In this document: positions 55,313 to 64,000 of the stretch, one piece after another
Numbering within the stretch: the first letter of the stretch is position 1
How the letters are laid out: each line of letters begins with the position of its first letter
DNA from: Corydoras sp. C115
Lineage: Eukaryota; Chordata; Actinopteri; Siluriformes; Callichthyidae
Assembly (NCBI GenBank): GCA_019802505.1
Contig: JAFMOC010000002.1
Coordinates: 3,157,501 to 3,221,500, forward strand
Length of the DNA stretch: 64,000 bases
Direction: 5' to 3'
Made by a program: the position numbers and the translations under genes
The notes under the pieces: model-generated
What the model was told of the DNA's origin: nothing
What the model saw: only the letters and a program-made list of their open reading frames with translations
Database searches by the model: none

Positions 55313-55800
55313 TTGACAGACGGATCGGTGCGGACTCTGCTCCGGTCAGTTGTGGTGAAGTGGGAGTTGAGCCAGAAGGCAAAGCTGGAGTGGGAGTTGA
55401 GCCAGAAGGCAAATTTTCTGGTAAATTTATGTTCCTACCCTCACCTATGGCCACGAACTTTGAGTTCGCGAATACTAGCGGCTGAAATGAGTTTTTTCTG
55501 CAGAGTGGCTGCAGATAGGGTAAGGAGTTTGGTCATTTGGGAGGGGCTCAGAGTACAGCCGCTACTTGTCCACGTCGAGAGAAGCCAGCTGAGGTGGATC
55601 GGACATCTGGTCTGGATGTTTCCTGGACGCCGCCATGGTGGGGTGTTCCGGGCATGTTTAACCAGGGGGAGACCCCGGGGAAGACCCAGGACAAGATGGA
55701 GAGATTATGTTGATCGGTGTGCCTCCTGAGGAGCTGGGCTTCTTTGCTTAGGTTGCTGCCCCCGCGACCCAGACCTGTATTAGCGGTAAATAATGGATGG
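55313..55800 (+). mobile_element. RTE/Rex3-like LINE 3' end
   Basis: The frame at about 55490-55729 encodes RVRSLVIWEGL, RSQLRWIGHLVWMFPGR and RGRPRGRPRTRWRDYVDR, the familiar C-terminal end of a fish RTE-type LINE polyprotein. It is followed by CTTAGGTTGCTGCCCCCGCG ACCC and a GGATGGAT tail. A 24-bp segment (GGGAGTTGAGCCAGAAGGCA core) is repeated in tandem at about 55360-55412. The clade name is from memory. The tail resembles the SINE tail in this window. Confidence 0.75.
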
Positions 55801-55808
55801 ATCTATGG

Positions 55809-55891
<83 letters not shown>
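55809..55891. repeat. (AAT)n-(ATT)n palindromic microsatellite
   Basis: About 14 AAT units switch directly to about 14 ATT units, so the whole 80 bp is self-complementary. It follows the RTE tail. Confidence 0.95.
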
Positions 55892-55893
<2 letters not shown>

Positions 55894-56830
55894 GAAGTAG
55901 AAAAGATGTTTGTAACCAATTGTAAAGAACATACAGTATACATACATACATATAATATATAATGACCTTTCAGTCATTTACACATTTTATTACACATTTT
56001 TATATTTTTGTATGATAATAACACTGGGATCTTTAATGTAATTGTTAGTATTTTTTAAATTATAACCACCTTGCCTGTGGTAAAGATAATGTAATTAAAC
56101 CACTTCAATATGTATGTACTGATAGAGAAGAAAGTAAATATGCAACATGCAACATGTTTGACTGGTTTGAACTGACTGGTTTCAAATGGCTGCATTCTTT
56201 TGAAAAATGCAGACAGACTTCTGTTTTGCACTGACATGAAAAAATGTTTTAAGATAGCACAAAAGAAGTTGTAATCCTCACACTTGCCAATGACGTATTA
56301 TAATGTAAAAGTCAAGTACTAAAAACTTCAGGTCAAAAAGCCTTAATGTTTACAGAAAACTTTTACAAAGTTACAAAATGACATAAGTCGGGTATGTTCT
56401 CAAATTTGGAACTATACCAGTCTTTCCTTGCTACTTCCTTCAAGAACATCTCTGATGCTAAATCTTTGTTCTTCCAGTTTAAGGTAAAATGCATCTCAGA
56501 GGCATGAACACTGTTCAATACATTTAGAAATTTACTCTGTCTATCATCTCCTCCTTCCAACTCTTCCTTGTTAGCTGATGACTTCGCAACTTTATTTACA
56601 GAGAAAGGTAAAACCTTTTTCTGCCGCTATTGTACATAATGTTACGTATCACACCTCTAATCCATCAGTGGGTCTGGTAGCAATTGCTGTGTGGCTAAGA
56701 GGGCGTCCCTAACAGCACTCCAGATGGCATCCCCAACAGCACTTCCAAAGGCATCATGACTCTGACTTGGTGTTCTCAACTATGAACATAATTAATTACT
56801 GAAGAAAGTTACTGAAGAAACTTAAGTAAG
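55892..56830. other. Intergenic stretch, no gene seen
   Basis: A minus-strand open frame at 56363-56560 reads GGDDRQSKFLNVLNSVHAS.., which looks somewhat protein-like, but I recognise no family and see no splice structure I trust. Confidence 0.4.
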
Positions 56831-56841
56831 ACTTTCATCAT

Positions 56842-57189
56842 CCATCCATCCATTATCTTCCACTTTATCCTCTACTAGGTTCGCAGGGGGTGTTCCCCAT
56901 GCCCATCCAAGGGAGAAAGTTTCAGGCACTGGGCATATACACCAAGGACAGGGCGCCAATCTATCGCTGGACACACACTCACACACAAACACACTCTATA
57001 TGGGGTAATTTGGAGAATTTAATTGAACTTGATCCATGTTTTTGGACTGTGGAAGGAAACCGGAGCACCCGGAGGAAACCCACGCAGACACAGGGAGAAC
57101 ATGGAAACTCCATCCAGATATGGATTTGAACTGGGAATCCCTAGTGCTGAGAGGCAAACGTGCTAACCACTAAGCCACCATGACACCCG
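56842..57189 (-). mobile_element. tRNA-derived SINE, first of a tandem pair
   Basis: Full-length minus-strand copy preceded by ACTTTCATCAT (56831-56841) and followed by ACTTTTCATCAT (57190-57201). Shares private variants with the next copy (CTACTAGGTTCGCAGG, GGGGTAATTTGG, GGAGCACCCGG). Confidence 0.92.
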
Positions 57190-57201
57190 ACTTTTCATCA
57201 T

Positions 57202-57520
57202 CCATCCATCCATTATCTTCCGCTTTATCCTCTACTAGGTTCGCAGGGGGTGTTCCCCATGCCCATCCAGGGGAGAAAGTTTCAGGCACAGGGCAGATAC
57301 ACCCGGAACAGGGCACCAATCTATCGCTGGGCACACACTCATTCACACAGGCACACACACAAACACACTCTATATGGGGTAATTTGGAGAATTCAATTGA
57401 ACTTGATTCATGTTTTTGGACTGTGGGAGGAAACCGGAGCACCCGGAGGAAACCCATGCGGACTCTAGGAGAACATGGAAACTCCACCCAGGTTGGGATT
57501 CAAACCGGGAATCCCTAGCA
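57202..57520 (-). mobile_element. tRNA-derived SINE, second of a tandem pair
   Basis: Head truncated after CGGGAATCCCTAGC. Flanked by ACTTTTCATCAT at 57190-57201 and 57521-57532. Same private variants as its neighbour, so the two belong together. Confidence 0.92.
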
Positions 57521-57532
57521 ACTTTTCATCAT

Positions 57533-58130
57533 GATTAAATTGTTACATTCAATGTCAAATTGATTGGGTAAAAATCCAATTCTGTCCTTTTGACAAAATG
57601 ACAAAAATGGGGTTATCTCTCATGGTAATTTGTATGTACTGCTGGAGAGTGAATTGATCAATATGATATTTAAATATACTGTAATGTGTTTCGGGGCATC
57701 AATTTACATCAATCTACGGGACGGGAAAATGGATTCTTGAATCCGTCTGAGTTCTTTTATTATGCCACAATACTGCAATTTTACTCTCCCACTACAGCAA
57801 AAAACTCCAATAATATAAAACAGAGCCATGTTCATTATTGTGTTACATTGCTCCATTCTTTGATTTCTTTTTGTATACCTCAATTCTTAGTGTGTGCTTT
57901 TCCCAAAATTGCTTATTGGTTGAAATGCAAGTCTCTACCAGTTTTGCATATCTACAAACTGAAACTGCCATTTTTCTTTATAGCTCATAGTTTAGTTTAG
58001 TTCAGTCAGACAGATAGACTGGAAAGTGTCTGTAAACAGTTATTTTCAGGGCAAAACAACAACCAACTTAAAATAGGATGTCATAAATGCTCATGTATGT
58101 GTAATATGTAGTTGTCCTAATGCATTTATT
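57533..58130. other. Intergenic stretch, no gene seen
   Basis: AT-rich; an open frame at 57686-58000 has no known motif. Confidence 0.45.
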
Positions 58131-58142
58131 TATATAGCATGT

Positions 58143-58307
58143 CCATCCATCCATTATCTTCCACTTTATCCTCTATTAGGGTCGCGGGGCGGGGGTGTTC
58201 CCAGGGGAGAACGTCTCGGGTGTTGGTCAGATCCATCGGGCACTGGGCACACTCACTCACACAGACACACACACTCTATATGGGGCAATTTGGAGAATTT
58301 AATTGAT
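58143..58307 (-). mobile_element. 5'-truncated SINE with perfect target duplication
   Basis: Only the 3' part is present, with internal loss near GGTGTTCCCAGG, ending at AATTTAATTGA. Framed by TATATAGCATGT at 58131-58142 and 58308-58319. Confidence 0.92.
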
Positions 58308-58493
58308 TATATAGCATGTGTTGAGCTTTAATGGCTGAGTCTTTGATAAAATCACCTTTCATACTCAGTCAATCGTTATCTGTTATTGATTTTGTCGGAA
58401 ATTGCAAAGCGGTGTGAGGTCCTCATTTTAAGCAAATGCATGAAACTGTATGATTTTCATTTCTAAATTTACCTTAATTGAGAACAAAAGTCT

Positions 58494-58773
58494 GCCCAGC
58501 GATACATTGGTGTCCTGTCCTGTGTGTATCTGCCCAGCGCCCGAGACTTTCTCCCCTGGGGGAACGGTAGCTCAGTGATTAGGGCGTTGGGCTATCAATC
58601 TGAAGGTTCAAATCCCAGGTCCACTGAAGTTACCAGTGTGGGTCCTTGAGCAAGGCCCTTAACCCTCATTGCTCCAGGGATGTTGTGATTAACCCTGTGC
58701 TCACCTTGTAAGTCGCTTTGGATAAAAGCGTCTGCTAAAATGACCAAATGGAAATGGAAATGGATGTGCATGG

Positions 58774-58805
<32 letters not shown>

Positions 58806-58847
58806 GCAACCCTAGAAGACGATAAAGCGGAAGATAATGGATGGATG
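58494..58847 (+). mobile_element. 5'-truncated SINE hosting a nested SINE
   Basis: Starts at GCCCAGCGATAC and ends ATAATGGATGGATG, framed by a 14-bp duplication GAGAACAAAAGTCT at 58480-58493 and 58848-58861. A different SINE (58560-58762) and a poly-C run (about 58777-58805) lie inside. Confidence 0.92.
58560..58762 (+). mobile_element. Second SINE family, tRNA head with L2 tail
   Basis: Head GGTAGCTCAGTGATTAGGG (A-box) and GGTTCAAATCCC (B-box), body with CCTTGAGCAAGGCCCTTAAC, and a 3' end TAAGTCGCTTTGGATAAAAG identical to the L2 LINE end at 41.15 kb, then AAATGG units. This is the arrangement of SINEs mobilised by L2 through a shared tail. Confidence 0.9.
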
Positions 58848-58861
58848 GAGAACAAAAGTCT

Positions 58862-59400
58862 ATATATTTCATGTATTAATGAATGTAGAAGTGGGGGTTT
58901 GAGTGAGGGTTTGTGTGTTAAACTCCCCTCCCGTTTTTAACTATTCATAGCTGAGATAGGTACTTAGCGATTTGAATCAAATTCGCACTTAGATCGAATA
59001 GAAAAAGTCTCCCGACATTACTCGGACTCGTCCAAAATATCTCGTGAACAATTAGAGTCAGTCCGAAAGTGCATGTATTTTTCCGTACTTGTATGTAGGT
59101 GGTTTGGGACGCAGCCCCTCTTTCTCGTGGCGGAGCACAACATCTGCTTGTCTCGAGCGGAATTTAAAGAGAACCGCCATCTGTAAACAAACAAGATGCT
59201 TCAACTGCAGGACTTATGAGGACTTTTGCTACACGGATTTTACAAAACTGGGACATAAACGAAGCGTCGCGATGTGTGTAATTAATGTGAAAAACTGATT
59301 AAAGACACTGGAAGACCACGTCAACCTTCACAAGGCATCTGAATATACACCCAGAAAGGTTTGCTTAGTTAGTTTGTTTGGCTGACTTAAATACACATAA
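58862..59400. other. CpG-containing unique segment, possible exon or element
   Basis: Compared with its AT-rich flanks, 58960-59340 has many CpGs (GATCGAATAG, GTCGCGATG, TCTCGAGCGG) and a donor-like CAGAAAG|GTTTGC at about 59358. The phrase GGGACGCAGCCC is reminiscent of non-autonomous hAT elements. No long open frame. A gene start or a transposon piece; undecided. Confidence 0.3.
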
Positions 59401-59528
59401 TATATAAAGTATAGTTATTTTCTCTCCTGCATCTAAGAATAACCCTAATAAGTTGTTATTTACTCTATAAAAACTAAAATAATACCAGGTCTAGTTTGTT
59501 TTATATTTAAAAATGTTTAAAAGAGTTA

Positions 59529-59596
59529 AAAAAAAAAAAAAAAAAAAAGAAATTGATTCATTCATTCATTCATCATCATCTTCCGCTTTATCCTAT
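59529..59596 (-). mobile_element. Poly-A run and SINE tail stub
   Basis: About 20 A followed by ATTCATTCATTC and CTTCCGCTTTATCCTAT, the last 40 bp of the minus-strand SINE only. Confidence 0.7.
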
Positions 59597-59754
59597 AAAA
59601 CAAAGAAAGTGTCTTTAAAAAAAACGTAGCATTTAAACAAAGGAAGCATTGAAGTAATAAAACATTTTTTTGCACACAAAGTTAATAAACACACTACTTG
59701 GAGGCATTGTGTGTATATAAATATACTGACTATAAAAACCCCTCCCCAAACGTG

Positions 59755-60720
59755 TGAACTGCATTCATACATAAGAAAGACTAAGGAACATTCCAAGGCA
59801 ATCAGAGACAAAATCGTGGAAGGTCACAAGGCTGACAAGGGGTACAAAACCCTTTCCAAGGAGTTGGGCCTACCCATCTCCATCGTTGGGAGCATCATCC
59901 GGAAGTGAAAAGCTTATGGCCAGGCCAGGCTTGTCCGAATGATCCTAGCTGACCCAAGGACAACAAGGAGGGAGCTCCGGGAAGATTCATGTCGATGGGG
60001 ACATTGGTTTCAATCAATACCATAAGTAATGTACTCCATTGCAGGCAAGTCTGTAAGATACCTTTACTTTCAAAGCATCATGTCAAGGCTGTTCTACAGT
60101 TTGCTCATGATCACTTGGAGGACTCTGAGGCAGACTGGTTCAAGGTTCTCTAGTTTGAGACCACACCCACACCCGGGACATTTGGCAACAGGATGGCACT
60201 GCACATGACCACAAGAATACCATCCCTACAGTCAAGCATGGTGGTACCAGCATCATGCTGTGGGGGAGCTTCTTAGCCAAGGGGCCTTTCCATCTGGTCC
60301 TCATCCAGGGGAAGATGGATAGCACAGTCTACCTGGAGATTTTGGCCAAGAACCCCCGCTCCTCCATCAAGGATCTTAAGATGGGTCGACATTAATCTTC
60401 CAACAGGAAAACGACGCCAAGCACACGGTCAAGAAACCCAAGGCCTGGTTTAAGAGGGAAAAGATCAAGGTGTTGCAGTGGCCTAGTCAGTCTCCTGACC
60501 TCAACCCAATTTAAAACTTGTGGAAGGAGCTCAAGATCAAAGTCCACATGAGATTTGGAGACAATTTGGAGAAGATCTCCATGGAGAAGTGGGCCACTAC
60601 TTAATAGACCGGTGCTGGCCTGATCAGGTCTTATAAAAAAACAATTAATAGCTGTAATTGCAAACAAGGGCTGTTCCAAAAAATATTAAATCTAGGAGTT
60701 GAATAATAATTTACCCTAAT
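59755..60720 (+). pseudogene. Degenerate Tc1-type transposase
   Basis: The N-terminus is clear: EHSKAIRDKIVEGHKADKGY and KELGLPISIVGSIIRK (HTH), after which TGA replaces Trp. Later pieces in shifting frames include the KHGGTS region (about 60234), FQQENDAKHTVKKPKAW (second D region, about 60398) and SQSPDLNPI followed by TAA where the catalytic Glu codon should be (about 60512). Ends GTTGAATAATAATTTACCC. The frame is broken many times and the catalytic Glu is lost, so it is inactive. Different Tc1 lineage from the 33-kb and 45-kb copies. Confidence 0.88.
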
Positions 60721-63060
60721 TTTTATGTTTAAAATGTATTATATATACTTAAATTTAATTTTGTGGTGACTTGTGAACATCTGAGTTGGGGTTGTAGATC
60801 ATTGCAGTCTAAATGTTGATATGACAGCAGCTTCTTATCAGGATCCTAGTTAGTAATGTAGGAGGCAGTTTGGTCACCTGTTTCCTGGTGTTAGGCTTCT
60901 TGTTATTACATAAGCTTTAAATACGCTCTGACTGGACTTCATGTTAGTTGATCTAGATACTTTTCACTTTTACTTTCTTGCCCCATTTAAAGAATTTACA
61001 GAGGACATTATCCAAATTGAATTACAGTAGTCATTACATTAAACAACCCAAGCAACTTAGGGTTGTGCATGGTATTTCAAGTCTTCAGTAGTTTTTCTTT
61101 ATCCCTCAACTCACTGCTGCTCTGAAATCAGTGTAGTAATAAAGTACACTGATCATACTGTATGTCCTTTTTGTCTAGAACATGGCAATGAATAAAAAAA
61201 ATATAAACATGCATGAAGGTTGGTTTAGTGTTTTTATTTTGTAAAATCTAGAACGTCATGAGTTTGAGTAGTTTGCTGACCTCTCTTCATGTTGTGGTGC
61301 TTGAGTCTCACCAGCCTGTGGTTTCCCATTAAACAATAGTGTTTTTGTTCTTAATGTACTATTCACTGAACTGTGGAGATGGCATGGCAAAGCAGTCTGA
61401 TTCAGTCTTCTCAGTAGCTAGCCTTAGACCATTGCTCTATTTAAGCTTTTGACCATGTCATAGATTTAAACATGTATTTGCTTTCATGTTGTTTAAATGA
61501 ACGTAAATAAAAAATCAAATAGCATCAATATTAAACATTATGTTCTTAAAATGAAAATGTCTTGTCAGAACATCAAAGATGTGCAGTTGTTTAAGGCATC
61601 CCATGTTTTGCTGGAATCCAGAGGATAGTCATTTCATCAAGTCTTTCTTTTGGAAAAAAAGTATAATTCTACTTTGATATCATATACTATTGCACACTGA
61701 CATAATTTTGCCAATATTGTACTAACATTGTCTCATACAATCATATCTGTGTATTAGTTCTGTTAGTGTCAATTACATACCAGTTTGTAAATGGAAAGGA
61801 AATGAGGGACGTAATCAGGGATGTGTTCTCTTAACTGTGCAGTACATAAACATAGGATTTTCAGTAAGACACAAAAATGCTATGGTTGGTTGTGCTGAAA
61901 AGTACTACTACTGTCTGCATGACTCTTTGTTTGTCTGTGCATCAAAAAGGAGCTATAGTGAAATCCACTGTAAAGTAAAGAGTTTATGGTCAAGACGGAT
62001 GCGGTTGGTCATGCTGAAAAGCATGGCTAGTGTCTGCGTGCTTGTTTGTGTGTGCAAGTGAAGTTTACTGTAAAGTGGAACTTGTGGTGGTAACCACTGG
62101 AAAGTGGTTATTTGTGTTAAAGTGTGGCAATAAAAGCTAGTTTTTTTTTAATTATTTTTTTTACATCAAGCGCATGTGGCATTATTGTCAGTATTAGCAG
62201 TTTGCTACAAGTTTCATATCTGATTTTTTATTTTCTTTGTTATTTTCTGTTGAATGTAGAATCGTAGAATTTTTTTTTGTTATTTTCTGTAAGACTCTTA
62301 TTGATCCAATATCAGGGTCTTTCATCCTTTAACGTTTTATAAAAATATATTGGCCCTTGTTCTTTCTAATGGCTTTTTGGAATAATTTGTGTAACCCTAC
62401 TTAATTTGTGTTTCCTTTTCTCTATCTTTAACTTAACATCTGTTATTTAATCTGACTTCCTTTTTTTCTTATTTTGTCCAAATTCCTTTTAGCTTCACTT
62501 TCTGGTATTCAAGTAAATGAATTTCCCCTAAAGACAGCTGATATGTTCTCTAAAAATACTTTGGAAGTGTGATGGTTGGTTTTTTCCCTTAACTTGATTT
62601 AGATCTTGATCTTGAACTTGATCATTCTTAGTTTCACAATCAGCTGTTAACTTGGTCTTGACAATTAATGGCTCTTAAGGCACTTTATGAAGTCGGCTTC
62701 GTTTCAGCAATTTCCAGCTGATTAATAACCTGGTGTACAGGGATTATGTGGTTGCTATAAAAATGTATGAGTAATTAAAAGGTACCAAAAGAAGTGTGGT
62801 ATGTACAAATGTAGTAGCTTTGGCTGGTAGTGGAGCAGTTAGATAAAGTATCACATAGTCCATGTGTGTACCAGCAAAATAACAAGGCTGTTGTAAGAGT
62901 TCAAGACAAAATGCTGGAACTAGTCAAACCAAAAACTTGCTAACTGAATCCCTGACTGCACCGCTGATTCCCGCTGAAAAAGAACCGACTACTTGGTGAG
63001 TCATCATGACGTGCACTTTAGCTGGAATTTAAAGGACCAATAACAACCACCCACTTAACG
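60721..63060. other. Intergenic stretch, mostly unrecognised
   Basis: AT-rich. The only structure I see is an imperfect tandem duplication at about 61860-62120. The part right of about 62700 may include the LTR of the gypsy element at the window edge, but I cannot define its ends. Confidence 0.4.
61860..62120. repeat. Imperfect tandem duplication
   Basis: Two units of about 120 bp share GGTTGGTyrTGCTGAAAAG, GTCTGCrTG, TTTGTsTGTGCA and ACTGTAAAGTrrA in the same order (first unit from about 61880, second from about 62001). Confidence 0.6.
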
Positions 63061-63068
63061 GCGTGTTG

Positions 63069-64000
63069 GTGTATACTGTTCATTTGTGTTCAGTAACCTC
63101 CACACAGCCCCCTCCAGTATTCACTAACACAGACCTGACCCAATGGCGAGGGGGACGCAACACCCGAACGGAACTTCGCCTACACGAGGGGATATCGGGT
63201 GCAGAGCTACCACAAAGTTTGAACAAGGCAGAGTCGCTAGCAGTGGGAGGACGACCTGGACATGCAGGCTGCGCTTGTGCCACAAGTTCACTCAAGTCCA
63301 GGTGGGCGGGCTTAAAGTGGTCCACAGAGATTAGTTTATGTGCACCGCCCAATTCCACAACAAAGAACTTGTCCCTAGAGGTGATAACACGAAACAGCTA
63401 TCATAAACCAGACGGAGAGGAGTGCGGTGAGCATCATGGTGGACAAAAACTTAGCTGGCCCTGGAAGGCCCGGGCAACCTCTGTTGACATTGGAATTGGT
63501 TCGGGCTACCTCGTCGCCCGATTGACAGGTGTTAGGAGGTGGGTAAAACCATGAGACTGGGTAAGGGGACCCACCAGACCCACATGCAGATGATTGAAAG
63601 GCCACTGAGGAACTGCAAAAATGGCTAAGGGGCTTTGATGTGCCTATGTACCTTCACACGTTGGCAGTCCACACAGGTATTAGCCCAGTCGCGCATATCT
63701 TTCTTAAGGCCGCGCCAGACAAACATAGCTGCCACCAGTCTTTGTGAAGCCTTAGTTCTAGGGTGAGAAAGGCTGTTCACGACATCAAAAATACGTCTGT
63801 GCCATCCAACCGGGACCGCGGGCCTGGGTTGGGCTGTTGAAGTGTCACGCCAGTATCACAGAAAGGGCTGACCTTCATCAGCAGTAGGATGCCCGTACAT
63901 TTGAGGGCCTGAGTCTCTGGGTTGGAAACCTAGTCACCTGCCATCTCTGCGTAGTCAATGCCAACGTGAACTGCAGGCTCAACCAAACGAGAGAGGCAGT
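63069..64000 (-). mobile_element. Ty3/gypsy retrotransposon, pol 3' end (integrase), degenerate
   Basis: Minus strand, entering from the right edge: an integrase zinc-binding segment (HPRTKASQRLVAAMFVWRGL.., ..TCVDCQRVKVHRH; about 63640-63770), the start of the catalytic core (FNHLHVGLVGPL, about 63560-63600), then after a large deletion or frameshifts the C-terminal block ELGGAHKLISVDHFKPAHLDL and an end RPPRHWVRSVLVNTGGGC with a stop near 63070. It is truncated internally and has stops, so it is inactive. The rest would lie beyond 64000. Confidence 0.8.

Noticed and set aside
57180..57518. 112-aa open frame over SINE
   Set aside because: SINE read-through, like the others.
63063..63554. 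163-aa plus-strand open frame at the right edge
   Set aside because: It is the antisense shadow of the gypsy integrase end, which is on the minus strand.

Overview
The window is animal genomic DNA, almost certainly from a teleost. A siluriform (catfish) or other otophysan is my best guess, because the dominant repeat looks like the Mermaid/Merman tRNA-derived SINE family known from those fishes. The species is inferred, not proven. Three spliced protein-coding genes lie on the + strand in the order PIGV, ZDHHC18, TENT5B (FAM46B). All three map to human 1p36.11, so this looks like a conserved synteny block.

Layout: 0.6-3.3 kb holds a complete 3-exon PIGV (496 aa, second mannosyltransferase of GPI-anchor synthesis). 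A CCAAT-containing promoter at about 5.7-6.1 kb precedes a complete 9-coding-exon ZDHHC18 (6.7-16.4 kb, 437 aa, Golgi-type protein S-palmitoyltransferase). Its fifth coding intron has minor-spliceosome (U12) signals with AT-AA ends. From 16.4 to 43.4 kb I see no host gene I can name. From 43.7 to 52.0 kb lies TENT5B (2 coding exons, 393 aa, non-canonical poly(A) polymerase) with a 7.1 kb intron. From 52.6 to 64 kb only repeats are recognisable.

The rest is a record of transposition. There are more than 20 copies of one tRNA-derived SINE, many with perfect 12-14 bp target-site duplications, some 5'-truncated, tandem, nested or inserted into microsatellites. A second SINE has an L2-type tail. 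There are L2 LINE 3' ends, a degenerate LINE with a restriction-like endonuclease, and an RTE-like LINE 3' end whose terminus resembles the SINE tail. There are three Tc1 transposons of different ages (one with full inverted repeats and a single premature stop), two solo LTRs with 5-bp duplications, and the pol end of a Ty3/gypsy element at the right edge.

The three genes do not form a pathway. They are linked by ancestral position. I did not find a previously undescribed enzymatic system. The most distinctive items are the AT-AA U12-type intron, a SINE that appears to have carried about 95 bp of its 5' flank to a second site, and shared SINE truncation points next to a GT-rich block.
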